Shown: positions 10,488-20,555, numbered from the stretch's first letter. The stretch is DNA of 64,000 bases from Paenalicyclobacillus ferrooxydans (GCF_001399675.1 NZ_LJCO01000096.1:124001-188000); one strand, 5' to 3'. Made by a program: numbers and translations. Notes: a model not told the origin generated them from the letters alone.

Positions 10488-11801
10488 TCACACTTCCAAA
10501 AGGTATTGGTTTAACACGGATAACAGCAGCTCCTGGCGACCAGATGTTTGCACTACAAATTCCTTGTCGATGATGTATTCTTCCAATGTCTTGAACGTTG
10601 CCGTTCCGTCAAGAATCGTTTTCCCGATTTCGCTCTGGTAACTGCTGTAGCGTTCTTCAATGAAGTTATCGAGAACCTTGTCTTCCGTCAGTCGGGCCGC
10701 GACCTGGAGTCCTCGAGCAAATGTATCCATACCAGCAATGTGACCGTAGAACAGGTCAACCGGGGTCATTGATGCCCTTCTCACCTTAGCGTCAAAGTTC
10801 AAACCCCCGCTGTGCAAACCACCGTTTTTTAGAATCTGGTACATCGCCAACGTTGTACTGTACAGATCTGTCGGGAACTCGTCTGTGTCCCACCCGAGCA
10901 ACGGATCTCCCTGGTTTGCGTCGACAGAGCCCAGGGCGTTATGAATGCGGCTGACGTACAGTTCGTGCTCAAATGTGTGTCCAGCAAGCGTTGCATGATT
11001 TGCCTCGATATTCAACTTGAACCGGCCATCTAGACCATGTGTCTTCAAAAAGGAAATCGTCGTTGCTGCATCGAAATCGTACTGGTGCTTCGTTGGTTCT
11101 TTCGGCTTTGGTTCAAGCAGGAATTGACCCGTGAAGCCAATCTCATCCGCGTAGTCACACGCCATTTGCAGTAAGCGAGCCATGTTGTCGAGTTCGAGTT
11201 TCATGTCCGTGTTCAGCAGGGTCTCGTATCCTTCACGGCCGCCCCAGAACACATAGTTCTCGGCACCAAGCTGTTTCGCGACTTCAAGACCTTTTTTCAC
11301 CTGAGCAGCAGCAAAAGCAAATACGTTCGCGTCAGCAGATGTTGCCGCACCATGGACGAACCGTGGATTGGAAAACATGTTCGCGGTATTCCACAGTAGT
11401 TTTTTTCCAGAAGACTTCATATATTCTTGAATCATGTTTACAATGACATCAAGATTATGATTGGTTTCGCGCAGGGTTGAACCTTCGGGCGCAATATCGC
11501 GGTCATGGAAGCAGAAGTAGTTGACATTCAACTTATCGAAGAATTCAAATGCGGCTTCAACGCGCTTTTTTGCAAGTTCCATGCCCTGGAACCCGTCCCA
11601 AGGACGAACCATTGTCGGCAAACCAAAGGGGTCGTTTCCTTGAAGAGTGAATGTGTGCCAATAACTCACAGCAAATCGAAGGTGCTCCTCCATGGTTTTT
11701 CCAAGGACCACTTCAGTTGGGTTATAGTACTTAAATGCGAGAGGGTTACGAGACTTCGGGCCTTCGTACTGAACCTTTTCCACATCTGCAAAATACGCCA
11801 C
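10488..11801 (-). CDS. xylA: Xylose isomerase
   Basis: Cytosolic metal-dependent isomerase converting D-xylose to D-xylulose; 437 residues, class II length. [14 protein letters not shown] matches the family start. The catalytic histidine is H99 in [21 protein letters not shown] is intact, and metal ligands fall in [15 protein letters not shown] and in the [16 protein letters not shown] region. The start is GTG 11801, because AGAGGTG lies six bases upstream and homologous enzymes begin there; a 15-codon upstream extension is not family-like. Its promoter, a XylR-type operator and a perfect cre site all lie in the 287 bp before divergent xylR. Confidence 0.96.
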   Translation of the reverse strand: MAYFADVEKVQYEGPKSRNPLAFKYYNPTEVVLGKTMEEHLRFAVSYWHTFTLQGNDPFGLPTMVRPWDGFQGMELAKKRVEAAFEFFDKLNVNYFCFHDRDIAPEGSTLRETNHNLDVIVNMIQEYMKSSGKKLLWNTANMFSNPRFVHGAATSADANVFAFAAAQVKKGLEVAKQLGAENYVFWGGREGYETLLNTDMKLELDNMARLLQMACDYADEIGFTGQFLLEPKPKEPTKHQYDFDAATTISFLKTHGLDGRFKLNIEANHATLAGHTFEHELYVSRIHNALGSVDANQGDPLLGWDTDEFPTDLYSTTLAMYQILKNGGLHSGGLNFDAKVRRASMTPVDLFYGHIAGMDTFARGLQVAARLTEDKVLDNFIEERYSSYQSEIGKTILDGTATFKTLEEYIIDKEFVVQTSGRQELLLSVLNQYLLEV

Positions 11802-11869
11802 TTCGGTCACCTCTACATAAGATTTGTGCGATGCCCATATACACACGCCACACGTAATTCATGTGAATA

Positions 11870-11883
11870 TGAGACCGTTTTCA
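11870..11883 (-). promoter_or_regulatory. CcpA cre site, xylA leader
   Basis: Read on the xylA strand, TGAAAACGGTCTCA fits the consensus TGWAANCGNTNWCA at all 14 positions. It lies between the xylA start site and the xylA GTG, a roadblock position, so glucose repression through CcpA/HPr-Ser-P is expected. Confidence 0.75.
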
Positions 11884-11970
11884 GTGCAGGATGCTGCTTC
11901 GGAAGGACTGTAGCCTTGCCTCTGCAGGGAAATCAGTTAAACTGCAAAACGTAGTTAATGCGGTAGGAAA

Positions 11971-11995
11971 ACAATTTGTTTGTTTATTGAACTTA
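11971..11995 (-). promoter_or_regulatory. XylR-type operator at xylA
   Basis: On the xylA strand this is two 10-bp half sites, TAAGTTCAAT and AACAAATTGT, five bases apart. I count 13 of 20 matches to the Bacillus subtilis xylO half sites (TTAGTTTGTT-N5-AACAAACTAA). It starts at the last base of the xylA -10 box and so covers the start site. It is the weakest of the four sites in the window but is best placed beside xylR. Confidence 0.65.
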
Positions 11996-12023
11996 TCATA
12001 TACTAACCATAGGTGATTGGCAA
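11995..12023 (-). promoter_or_regulatory. xylA core promoter
   Basis: Sigma-A type promoter on the minus strand: -35 TTGCCA at 12018-12023, a 17-base spacer and -10 TATGAT at 11995-12000. The xylO-like operator follows directly. Confidence 0.7.
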
Positions 12024-12088
12024 TGCATCTGTGATGTAAAATCGCTGAAATCATACACCCACAATTTCTCTAATAAGGCGGTATTCGT

Positions 12089-13282
12089 GTGAGAGCAACT
12101 GGTGACCAAACATATATTAAAAATCTGAACCGCTCCATTGTCTTAAATCTGCTGCGTTTCAACAGCCCATTGTCGCGCGTTGAAATATCGCGTCAAACAG
12201 GACTGACAAAAGCGACAGTCTCTGGGATCATCGAACAGCTGCTCCAAGAGCAGTATGTACTTGAAGACAGTCATGTCGAACCAACCGGGTCAACAGGAGT
12301 CGGGCGTCGTCCTGTTCCTTTGCGCTTTAATCCAAGCGCCGGACACGTGATTGGGGTTGATTTGGGCGTTGACTACTTTCGCGTCCTTGTAATGGATCTG
12401 TCATGCAAGGTATTAACCACCTACGATGAGACAATTGGCGAGTCGGACAGTACCGATGATGCAATTCGCCGTATGGTTGACATCATCAAGCTGGCCATTC
12501 ACGCTGCGAACGATACACCGCTCGGAGTTATCGGAGTCGGTGTCGGTATCCCTGGCCTTGTCGATTCAAATCGAGGGGTCATCTTAAACGCACCTAATTT
12601 GCATTGGAAAGATGTCTCACTTCGTTCCATACTGGAAAACGAACTCCGTTTACCAGTATTTATAGACAACGAAGCCAACGTCGGAGCAATCGGTGAGCAA
12701 TTGTTCGGTGCGGGCAGAGGGGTATCAAACGTGGTATTTCTCAGTCTGGGACGCGGTATTGGAACCGGAGTCATCTTGAACAATCATCTGATTCGCGGAC
12801 AAGCAGGCATTGCCGGTGAGTTTGGCCATATGACGATTGACGAAAACGGACCAAACTGCTCTTGCGGCAACAAAGGTTGCCTGGAACTCTATGCATCAGA
12901 GACGGCGGTGATTCGACACTACCATCAACTGACAAACACCACTGCTTCCTTCAAAAACGTAATCAGACAAATGGAAAAGGGAGACGAGAACGCAAAAAAG
13001 GCGGTTGAGTCTGCAGCTCATTTCCTAGGGGTGGGCCTTGCTTCTCTTGTTAATGCGTTGAATCCGGCACTCATTTTAATCAGCTCACGTTTTGATTCGG
13101 GAGAAGAAAACGTTATTCAGAGAGTTTCACAAGTCATCTCAGAGCGTTCGTTCATAGCTCCATATTCTCCAGCCCGTGTTCAAACATCTCAATTTGGTTC
13201 CTTCTCATGCGGTATCGGGGCTGGGGCCCTGGTGTTGCAAGCACACTTTTCAGGACCGGACTCACAGGCATATTCGTCCTGA
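12089..13282 (+). CDS. xylR: XylR, ROK-family xylose-responsive repressor
   Basis: 397-residue ROK regulator. An N-terminal winged helix-turn-helix spans about residues 15-60 (LSRVEISRQTGLTKATVSGI), followed by a sugar-kinase-like domain starting at VIGVDLG. The ROK zinc site is the CSCGNKGCLE cluster. It is expected to bind xylO-type operators and release on binding xylose. It is divergent from xylA, the usual arrangement in Bacilli, with a shared 287 bp control region. The start is GTG 12089; only a weak AAGGCGG lies upstream. It ends 54 bp before a strong bidirectional terminator. The four operator-like sites in this window are its probable regulon. Confidence 0.9.
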   Translation: MRATGDQTYIKNLNRSIVLNLLRFNSPLSRVEISRQTGLTKATVSGIIEQLLQEQYVLEDSHVEPTGSTGVGRRPVPLRFNPSAGHVIGVDLGVDYFRVLVMDLSCKVLTTYDETIGESDSTDDAIRRMVDIIKLAIHAANDTPLGVIGVGVGIPGLVDSNRGVILNAPNLHWKDVSLRSILENELRLPVFIDNEANVGAIGEQLFGAGRGVSNVVFLSLGRGIGTGVILNNHLIRGQAGIAGEFGHMTIDENGPNCSCGNKGCLELYASETAVIRHYHQLTNTTASFKNVIRQMEKGDENAKKAVESAAHFLGVGLASLVNALNPALILISSRFDSGEENVIQRVSQVISERSFIAPYSPARVQTSQFGSFSCGIGAGALVLQAHFSGPDSQAYSS

Positions 13283-13336
13283 GCCGTTCCAAAACAACAG
13301 ACTGGGGAGTCAGAACAAAGGGGACAGAGTGACTAT

Positions 13337-13374
13337 AAAGGCTGCTCGTCGGTAATGACGAGCAGCCTTTTTTC
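13337..13374. terminator. Bidirectional terminator between xylR and the GH52 gene
   Basis: A 14-bp perfect stem pairs 13337-13350 (AAAGGCTGCTCGTC) with 13357-13370 around a six-base loop, with a T run after it on the plus strand and A/T bases on the other side. It closes xylR and probably also the SDR-GH3-GH43-GH52 operon that converges on it. Confidence 0.9.
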
Positions 13375-13442
13375 CTTCCATTCTCTATTCCACCCGAGTC
13401 TCTTCAAAAGACGCCAAACATGCGATTCGTGACACCCTGACT

Positions 13443-15563
13443 TTACTGTTGAGTCGCTTCTTCCAGCCAAAGGATGCTGGTTACACCCCGCGGATAATAC
13501 CTGCTGCCAATGGCCTCTCCTCGCACCATTTGATCGCTCCAACTCCAAACGGACAGCGTAGGATGCGTCAACCAACGGACATGTGCCTCGTCGGCTGAGG
13601 CAGAGTATTTTGCCCCTGCGAAGCCAAGAATCTGCCGCGCAACAAACTGACATAGGTACACTTTGCTGAGCCAAGAGTTATCACTGGTGGACGAAATTTT
13701 CCACCCTCCGTCTTGAAACAGACATACATCCTCTACCAAAACAACTTCAAAGTGCTTCTTCAGCGCATCAAGGAAGAAACCAAACTGTCCGTCACTATCG
13801 AGTGCCTCCTGGCAGTTCATGTAGTACGGGAAAACCAGTCCTTCAATGGCCGGGATGATTTTCGAGTCGTTGTTTTCACCCATCACTGCGGGAATGTATC
13901 CCGCTTCTGTTTGGAAGGACACAATGGTTTTGGCGCATTTCATGGCTTGGTCCAGTGCCAGTTCTGCGAGCACACCTTGCCCATTGTCCTGGAACAGCTT
14001 GTTCAGCCCAACGTAGGCCGCCCATGACTTGCTCGCCAAGTAGAGGTTGTTTCGAGCTTGACCCAGAGACGTGTCAAGACTGTCGTACGTGGTGATTTCT
14101 GCCCCACCCATCGTCCGGCTGCTGTCGAGAGCCATCACACCATTGCGCTTCGCAGGATCCGGGTTATCCCGGTTCAGCATACTTTCAAAACACGCTTCGA
14201 GGATCGGGAGGTTGACGGACAACCATTCCTTGTCCCCGGTTTGTTCAGCGTACACGGCTGCACAGAGCACCCAGTTGACAAGCTGTTCATGCGTCATATG
14301 TGAGAAACATCCGGTTAATCCATATTCCTCATACGAAGAGTAGCCCGGCCTCGACAACTGATTTGCAATGCCCATGTCATGAGTAAAGCTGAGGCCACCT
14401 TGATGTGTCTCTGCCTGGCCGGGGAAACGGACTTCATCTCGATAACTGTATCGAGATGAAAACATATCAAGCTCGTTTTTCACCGTCCAGGGATTCATCT
14501 TCAGCTCATAGAACAGTTGGTCAACCGTCAAGTCAAAGGTGTTCATCATTCTGTATTCACCTTCGTTAATGACCCAGAAGGGACGGCCTTCCAAATCGAG
14601 CAGTTGTGACGAACCATAATAACTTCGAATCGCGTGAGCCATCATGAACTGCTGGTCTACAGACAAGTGGTTACGCTCGACAAGCGAGTTGCACTGCTCT
14701 GCCTTTGCAATCAACATGTCTGAGTTGGCAATGGCGTAAGCTCCAACGTCTTCGATGTTCTTGAAGAACCTCGTATAGTAGTACGATGCATCGAGTCCCG
14801 TTGTAACGATACCTGCTCGGTAAAAACAGACGGCAAACCGAAATGTTTTCTTTTCACCCACAGGGACATCCATGATAAACGCGGCAACCTTGCCGAGGCC
14901 GAATGTCCAATTTTCCTCCAGCGGTGTTGTAAGGATATCCTGCATGCTGAAATGCATCGCTTGCTTGGCACTGTCGTCCGCCGCGATAAGTGCGGTAATT
15001 CGACCCTGACCAACACCCTTTAACCCATTCTCAAGGTTGAAAAATCGCATGCCGCTGTATGGGTCATTTCCTTCGTAGCCGAAAAAGGCGCGTCGCTTGC
15101 GGTTTCCGGTCGTATTGTCTACTGTCAACTCGGCAATGACTGCTGGAACAAGTACTTCTTTAAGGGCACTTTCGTCAGTAACCGTCGGATCAGGTACCCC
15201 TTGAACAGGCGAATAAATGGTAAACGTCAAGTCGTCCGCAGACCATGTGTCTGAGCCCAGATGAAATTCACGCGTAATCCGCTGTCGTTCGATGGGACGT
15301 ATCACCTGATTCGACTCGGAAGCCAACTCGGCTTTCTCGACGTCGTAACGTTTCGCTTCGTCGTCTCCGAAATCAAAGAACGGTAAAGCGTCATACTTGC
15401 CACCTTCTTTGGTCTCAAGGCCGATGTAAACACTTTTTCTCGGAGATTGTCCGAGCTCAAGATCGAGACCGCCCCCAGCCCCAGGGAATCCGAGGGTAAA
15501 ACTCGAATATGCACCAATCGGTGCATGATGTGCGTTAAAGAATATATTTTTACTCACTTTCAT
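13443..15563 (-). CDS. GH52 beta-xylosidase
   Basis: Retaining GH52 beta-xylosidase of 706 residues, cytosolic; the family is nearly limited to Bacilli. The sequence tracks Geobacillus XynB2 from NIFFNAHHAPIGAYSSFTLG onward. The nucleophile is E334 in VINEGEYRMMNTFDL and the acid/base is D494 in GAEITTYDSLD, one residue off the E335/D495 of XynB2. It removes xylose from the non-reducing end of xylo-oligosaccharides. The ATG at 15563 lies inside the last codons of GH43 (14 bp overlap); a GTG two codons later has better spacing from AGAGGA. Translational coupling is likely. It is the last gene of its operon, closed by the hairpin at 13337. Confidence 0.95.
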   Translation of the reverse strand: MKVSKNIFFNAHHAPIGAYSSFTLGFPGAGGGLDLELGQSPRKSVYIGLETKEGGKYDALPFFDFGDDEAKRYDVEKAELASESNQVIRPIERQRITREFHLGSDTWSADDLTFTIYSPVQGVPDPTVTDESALKEVLVPAVIAELTVDNTTGNRKRRAFFGYEGNDPYSGMRFFNLENGLKGVGQGRITALIAADDSAKQAMHFSMQDILTTPLEENWTFGLGKVAAFIMDVPVGEKKTFRFAVCFYRAGIVTTGLDASYYYTRFFKNIEDVGAYAIANSDMLIAKAEQCNSLVERNHLSVDQQFMMAHAIRSYYGSSQLLDLEGRPFWVINEGEYRMMNTFDLTVDQLFYELKMNPWTVKNELDMFSSRYSYRDEVRFPGQAETHQGGLSFTHDMGIANQLSRPGYSSYEEYGLTGCFSHMTHEQLVNWVLCAAVYAEQTGDKEWLSVNLPILEACFESMLNRDNPDPAKRNGVMALDSSRTMGGAEITTYDSLDTSLGQARNNLYLASKSWAAYVGLNKLFQDNGQGVLAELALDQAMKCAKTIVSFQTEAGYIPAVMGENNDSKIIPAIEGLVFPYYMNCQEALDSDGQFGFFLDALKKHFEVVLVEDVCLFQDGGWKISSTSDNSWLSKVYLCQFVARQILGFAGAKYSASADEAHVRWLTHPTLSVWSWSDQMVRGEAIGSRYYPRGVTSILWLEEATQQ

Positions 15564-17172
15564 CCGTCCTCTCGAGCTCACGATAGGTAAAGTAGTCAAA
15601 GTCAGCGTATTTTTTCCGACCGCTCAAGTCTTGCACACATAGACCGACAAACGCACCGGTAAAGCCTGCATCCATCTTGACACCATTCAAAGGAGACTCA
15701 ACGTGTTCGTCCGAAATCTTGCTTGCGTCAAGCACACCTCCGATGGTCATCCAGCGCATTCCGTCAAAAGAGTATAAGAACTGTAACTTTTCATCGGAAA
15801 TGCGCATCCCCAGGTAAACTTGAGGGTGACCTTCGATGGACACAGGTCGTGAGAGAACATCGTTGTAGATACCGTGATCGGTCGCAATGACATTGAGACA
15901 TTTCCCCAGTTCCTCGTCGTGGCTCACGTACAGATAGTAGTAGTTTTTCGTGTTGTAGTAATACACAATCCCAGCCATATGCTGATAGCTTTCCGGTTCG
16001 AACTCCAACAGGGTTTCCACTTCCACGTCAAACGCCTGTTGCCTTCGCGCTACCATGCTTTGCCCATGCAGGGAATTCAAGGATTCACGGCCCGTCAGTC
16101 TAAGAAATCCTGGGCGCGACTTTAGTGAAGCCCACTTCTCAGACAAGGGCTCACGCAGAGTGTTCATATGAATGCTGAGCTTGTCTTCATCAAAATGAAC
16201 AGTCACAGGTTCGCTTGAAAACGGGTGTTGCGGAAGGTTGGGTGCCTCCACGTCCACTTGCGGATGATGCCCGCCGCCAGCCAAACGCAGCCAACCGTCG
16301 CTTGTCCACTCGACCTGTTGCAAGGCTGTCTCCCGCCCTAAGGTGCAATACATCGATGGTCGAAGCGGCCGCCCGCACAAGTAGGCGATGTACCACTCAC
16401 CGGTTTGCGTTTGAACAAGGCTTGCGTGGCCCGCTCGTTGCAATTGGAGTTGTGGATTGTCTGCTGCCGTCAGCATGGGGCCTGCGGGATCGGCCTCAAA
16501 CGGATCAAACAGTGACTCTGACCGAGCGACCGTGACCGCATGTTCAAATCGCGTACCGCCTTCCGCCACAATCAAGTAATAGGTCCCATCATGCTTGTAG
16601 ATGTGCGGCGCTTCCGTGAGACCGAGCTTGGTACCCTTAAAGATATTGTAAATCGGACCTGTCAGACGCTTTTCTTCCACAGAGTACTCCTGCATGACGA
16701 TACCAGCGAAAGGGTTCCTGCCTTTTCGGTAGTCCCGAAGCATATTAACAAGCCACTTTTTGCCGTCCTCGTCATGGAACAGGGACGGATCGAAGCCGCT
16801 GCTGTTGAGATAAATCGGATCGGACCACGGGCCTTCGATGTTTGTTGCCGTTACGAGGTAGTTATGGGTGTCCCGAAATGGACCCATATGCGATTTTACA
16901 TCGGTGAAGATGAGGTAGAAAACCCCGTCAGAGTAGCTCAGGCAAGGTGCCCAAACGCCGCCGGAATCTGGATTCCCGAGCATGTCGAGCTGACTCCTGC
17001 GGGTCAGCGCATGCGTGAGCAGCCGCCAGTTCACCAAGTCCTTCGAATGGTGAATTTGGACACCTGGAAACCACTCAAACGTGGACGTTGCAATATAGTA
17101 GTCTTCACCGACGCGAAGAATCGAAGGGTCAGGATTGAAGCCTCGTAAGACGGGATTCTTGATGTTCGACAC
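15550..17172 (-). CDS. GH43 beta-1,4-xylosidase (XynB3-like)
   Basis: Inverting GH43 xylosidase of 540 residues. A five-bladed propeller comes first, then a C-terminal beta-sandwich (about residues 330-530), the layout of the bacterial xylosidase subgroup. The catalytic base is D15 (NPDPS), the pKa modulator D128 (SGFDPS) and the acid E187 (LTEAPH), at exactly the Geobacillus XynB3 positions. There is no signal peptide; it acts on short xylo-oligosaccharides in the cytosol and may have arabinofuranosidase side activity. The GTG at 17172 follows AAGGAGGA seven bases upstream. It lies 83 bp after GH3 and overlaps GH52. Confidence 0.95.
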   Translation of the reverse strand: MSNIKNPVLRGFNPDPSILRVGEDYYIATSTFEWFPGVQIHHSKDLVNWRLLTHALTRRSQLDMLGNPDSGGVWAPCLSYSDGVFYLIFTDVKSHMGPFRDTHNYLVTATNIEGPWSDPIYLNSSGFDPSLFHDEDGKKWLVNMLRDYRKGRNPFAGIVMQEYSVEEKRLTGPIYNIFKGTKLGLTEAPHIYKHDGTYYLIVAEGGTRFEHAVTVARSESLFDPFEADPAGPMLTAADNPQLQLQRAGHASLVQTQTGEWYIAYLCGRPLRPSMYCTLGRETALQQVEWTSDGWLRLAGGGHHPQVDVEAPNLPQHPFSSEPVTVHFDEDKLSIHMNTLREPLSEKWASLKSRPGFLRLTGRESLNSLHGQSMVARRQQAFDVEVETLLEFEPESYQHMAGIVYYYNTKNYYYLYVSHDEELGKCLNVIATDHGIYNDVLSRPVSIEGHPQVYLGMRISDEKLQFLYSFDGMRWMTIGGVLDASKISDEHVESPLNGVKMDAGFTGAFVGLCVQDLSGRKKYADFDYFTYRELERTDESE

Positions 17173-17255
17173 GAGATCGTCCTCCTTTGCGGGGATTCGC
17201 TTACACGGGAGAGGACCGCGTCGCTCTCCCGTTCAGGCCAACATTCACAACTCAA

Positions 17256-19601
17256 TCAGGCTTCCACAAGCGTAGTGAAGGCTCGGTTTGTAATGACTGT
17301 TGTCTTACCAACGACATTGAAAGCGCCGGTTAAGCGAATATCCTCGGAGGAGGTGCCGACCATCACCTCATACTGCCCAGGCTCAACCACGTACTCCATG
17401 TCGTGGTTATACAGACCAAGACTGCTCACAGGGAGATGAAATGCCACCGTTTTCGTCTCACCGACCTCCAAGGTTATGCGTTTGAAGCCCTTCAGCTGTT
17501 TAACCGGCCGCGTCACAGTCGCCTCACTGTCGTGAATGTACAACTGAACAGTCTCATCACCGCGAACGGCGCCGACATTCTTGACATCCACCTGTATCTC
17601 AACCTGTCCGTCCGCCGCAAGCTCCGGGTTTTTCACAACGAGATTCAAGTACTCGAAAGCTGTGTAACTGAGGCCATAACCAAATGGATAGAGCGGCTTC
17701 GTCGACATCTCCACGTAATCCCCCTTCCAGTGGGAACGACCCCCAGAGGGTTTATGGTTGTAGTAAACCGGAACTTGTCCAACGGAGCGCGGGAAGGACA
17801 TGGGCAGCTTGCCACCCGGATTGTAATCGCCAAACAGCACGTCGGCCACTGCAGCTGCACCTTCCTCCCCTGGCAGCCAGGCTTCGAGAATCGCCGGCAC
17901 GTGCTCGTCCAGCCAAGGAATGGACAACGGGCGGCCATTCACCAACACAGCCACGATTGGAGTTCCCGTCTGATAAACTGCTTCGACCAACTGTTGTTGA
18001 ACGCCTGGAAGGTTCAGATCAGCCCTGTCACGAGACTCACCTGACGTCGAACTATTGGTTAGGCCCGGCTTATCCCCAACCACGACAATCGCGATATCTG
18101 CAAGCTCCACCAGTCGGACGGCCTCTGCGATGCCAGATGCGTCACTTCCCGTCACGTCAGCGCCTTGTGCGTAGAGCACTTGTGCACCTTCGGGGGCTCT
18201 GTCCCGAATGGCTTGCAGAATGCTGATAATCGGCACAAAATTAGATTCCATTTCTAAATTTTCAGGAACCGGGGTATTGAAGACGTTCGCACTATCACGC
18301 ATCTCAATCAGTGTTTCAATGTGGCACGGATACGCGTAGTCCCCAATAATATTGCGAACACTGTCCGCATTGGGACCAATCACAGCGATGGTTTTCAGGT
18401 CTCTCGACAGCGGCAAGACGTTGTTTTCATTCTTCAATAGGACCATGGATTCTTGCGCGATCCGGTGGGCTAACGACCGTTGCTCCTTCGTATCAAAAAC
18501 AGCCTCAACCCGCTCTACGTCCACATACGGATTCTCGAACAACCCCATCCTAAACTTAGCCGCGAGCACTCTGCGAACGACTGCATCCACGAGTCCAACA
18601 TCTATGGTACCCTGCTTTAGCATCTGTTTGATCGGGTCCGCATAACAGTCCATACTCGGAAGCTCGACGTCCACGCCTGCCTCAAGTGCCAACTTTGCGG
18701 CTTCCATTTTGTCTTTCGCCAGGTGATGGTATTCGTAGAGCATGTTAATCGCAAAGTAGTCTGAGACCACCAATCCGACAAAGCCCCACTCGGTACGCAG
18801 TGTGTCGATTAAGAGCTTCTTCGAAGTGTGGCAAGGCACACCGTCCAATTCGTGATACGCAGGCATAATGGCGCCAAGTTTGCCTTCCTTCACAACCGCC
18901 TCAAACGGCAGCAGGAAATCCTCTCGAAGTTCCCTTGAGGGAATGTGCGCAGGTGCCCAGTTCATGCCGCCTTCCGAGATGCCGTAACCGACGAAGTGCT
19001 TGCCGGTTGCAATCACGCCGTCTCGAATGTCATCCGTCTGCAGGCCTTTCACATACGACAACCCCATCTGGGAAACGAGGTATGGGTCTTCTCCGAACGT
19101 CTCCTCGGACCGCCCCCAGCGGGCATCTCTCGTGATATCCAACAGCGGCGCAAGCGCTTGATGTGCGCCAACTGATTTCATTTGTTCACGGATGACAACT
19201 CCCATGTCATGAACCAAGGCGGGGTTCCAGGTGCTCGCGACCCCAATCGTCTGTGGGAAACATGTGGCCCCTTTGGCCATGTAGCCGCTGCAAGACTCTT
19301 CGTGAACCATCGCTGGAATGGCAAGACGTGTGTTTTCAGCCAAGTATTTTTGAATACGGTTGGCGAGTTTAGCGCTTTCAACCGGGTCGAGACTGCTTGC
19401 GCCGCCGATGCGTGTAATCTGACCAATCCCTGCTTTGAGCAAATGGTCTGCTTTTTCTTCGGAAAACGCCGTTTTGTCCAACACTTCATATGACCAGATA
19501 CTGCTCAGTTGCGCAATCTTTTCATCGGTCGTCATTTGAGCCAACAAGTCTTCAACGCGTGCTTCCACGGATGCATCCTTGTCTAAATAGACAGCAGACA
19601 T
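17256..19601 (-). CDS. GH3 beta-xylosidase/beta-glucosidase
   Basis: Retaining GH3 enzyme of 781 residues in the standard order: TIM barrel, alpha/beta sandwich, then fibronectin-III-like domain (from about residue 650). The nucleophile is D281 in LVVSDYFAI. The substrate pocket KHFVGYGISEGGMNWAP resembles GH3 enzymes from xylan clusters, and its operon partners are two xylosidases. Beta-xylosidase is therefore preferred over glucosidase, by inference. No signal peptide is seen. ATG 19601 is preceded by AAAGGAG and TGAGGA. It is the second gene of the SDR-GH3-GH43-GH52 operon, 21 bp after the SDR. Confidence 0.92.
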   Translation of the reverse strand: MSAVYLDKDASVEARVEDLLAQMTTDEKIAQLSSIWSYEVLDKTAFSEEKADHLLKAGIGQITRIGGASSLDPVESAKLANRIQKYLAENTRLAIPAMVHEESCSGYMAKGATCFPQTIGVASTWNPALVHDMGVVIREQMKSVGAHQALAPLLDITRDARWGRSEETFGEDPYLVSQMGLSYVKGLQTDDIRDGVIATGKHFVGYGISEGGMNWAPAHIPSRELREDFLLPFEAVVKEGKLGAIMPAYHELDGVPCHTSKKLLIDTLRTEWGFVGLVVSDYFAINMLYEYHHLAKDKMEAAKLALEAGVDVELPSMDCYADPIKQMLKQGTIDVGLVDAVVRRVLAAKFRMGLFENPYVDVERVEAVFDTKEQRSLAHRIAQESMVLLKNENNVLPLSRDLKTIAVIGPNADSVRNIIGDYAYPCHIETLIEMRDSANVFNTPVPENLEMESNFVPIISILQAIRDRAPEGAQVLYAQGADVTGSDASGIAEAVRLVELADIAIVVVGDKPGLTNSSTSGESRDRADLNLPGVQQQLVEAVYQTGTPIVAVLVNGRPLSIPWLDEHVPAILEAWLPGEEGAAAVADVLFGDYNPGGKLPMSFPRSVGQVPVYYNHKPSGGRSHWKGDYVEMSTKPLYPFGYGLSYTAFEYLNLVVKNPELAADGQVEIQVDVKNVGAVRGDETVQLYIHDSEATVTRPVKQLKGFKRITLEVGETKTVAFHLPVSSLGLYNHDMEYVVEPGQYEVMVGTSSEDIRLTGAFNVVGKTTVITNRAFTTLVEA

Positions 19602-19622
19602 CTGTCCTCACACTCCTTTTCC

Positions 19623-20480
19623 TCACCTAAATGGCTTACACTTGGTTCCGCCAGCAGTGTACGGGTTGCCACCCCAATAACATTCCTTGGCCTTTTTGTT
19701 GCTGAGGAGTGTTTCAAATCCATCAAGTGGTGCTCGGAAGTCTTTGACGTTCGGATATCGCGCTGCCATGAGTTCCCTGCTGGGGATATCCATGCTGGTT
19801 TCATCGTTGGCAACGTTCAAAGCTACGGCACCCAGGTTGTCTGTTTCGATGGCCTGGCGGCAGGCTGTCGCTGCATCCCTCGCATCAATATAACTCCACA
19901 GAATGCGCTCCCTTTGTATCGGATCGTGGATGAAATCCTTGAAAGATGCGTATTGTTCAGGAACAATCACATTGCCTAGGCGGAACGAGACAACTTGAAT
20001 GCCTGTCTTCCTATGAAACATGGCAGCCGTTTCCTCATTCACAATCTTGGACAGCCCATAACAATCTTGCGGGAACTGGGGGTGATCCTCATCAATCGGA
20101 ACGTACTCTGGTTGGATGGGATGGATGGCAAAGCAGATTCCATAAGAGGATTCGCTGGAAGCAATGACCGCCTTTTGAATCCCGAGGGTGGAAGCGGCTT
20201 CAAGCACGTTATAAGTAGACATCACGTTGTTTTGAAAAGTAACTTCGTTTGGATGCGAATACGCGACTGGAATGGCAGCGAGGTGTACAACGGCATCGGC
20301 ACCGCTCAGGACCCCGTAAACTTCGCCCAGATTGGTTAAGTTGGTGATGACCGTGTTACAGACGGGATCGGCCGGGTACTTCGTATCGACATTCAGGACA
20401 TCGTAGCCTTGCTCAACAAATTCTCGAACAACCCATGTTCCCAACTTTCCACTGCCGCCTGTTACAACCACTTTGGTCAA
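19623..20480 (-). CDS. NAD(P)-dependent extended SDR, first gene of the xylosidase operon
   Basis: Extended SDR of 285 residues. The Rossmann motif TGGSGKLG is at 7-14, the SSES serine region at 109-112 and the catalytic YxxxK at Y141-K145 (YGLSK). It resembles NAD-dependent epimerases and, more loosely, uronate dehydrogenases. It leads an operon with three xylosidases behind a xylO-like site. A role in oxidising xylose or the (methyl)glucuronic acid released by GH67 is therefore attractive, but this is inference. The start is TTG 20480, with AGAGGA about 11 bases upstream. No other sugar-oxidising enzyme is in this operon. Confidence 0.78.
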   Translation of the reverse strand: MTKVVVTGGSGKLGTWVVREFVEQGYDVLNVDTKYPADPVCNTVITNLTNLGEVYGVLSGADAVVHLAAIPVAYSHPNEVTFQNNVMSTYNVLEAASTLGIQKAVIASSESSYGICFAIHPIQPEYVPIDEDHPQFPQDCYGLSKIVNEETAAMFHRKTGIQVVSFRLGNVIVPEQYASFKDFIHDPIQRERILWSYIDARDAATACRQAIETDNLGAVALNVANDETSMDIPSRELMAARYPNVKDFRAPLDGFETLLSNKKAKECYWGGNPYTAGGTKCKPFR

Positions 20481-20527
20481 GGAACACCACGTCCTCTCAG
20501 GTTATCATCCACTTGTGATTCCTTCGG

Positions 20528-20555
20528 TAATTAGTTCGTACAAAAAACAAATCAA
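20528..20555 (-). promoter_or_regulatory. XylR-type operator and SDR-operon promoter, facing GH39
   Basis: The 25 bp at 20531-20555 are TTAGTTCGTA, five bases, then AACAAATCAA: 16 of 20 matches to Bacillus xylO. On the minus strand the same bases hold a possible promoter, -35 TTGATT (20550-20555), 16-base spacer and -10 TAATTA (20528-20533), so XylR binding would cover it completely. On the plus strand a TATGAT at 20556-20561 could be the -10 for GH39, without a clear -35. One site may control both directions. Confidence 0.65.
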
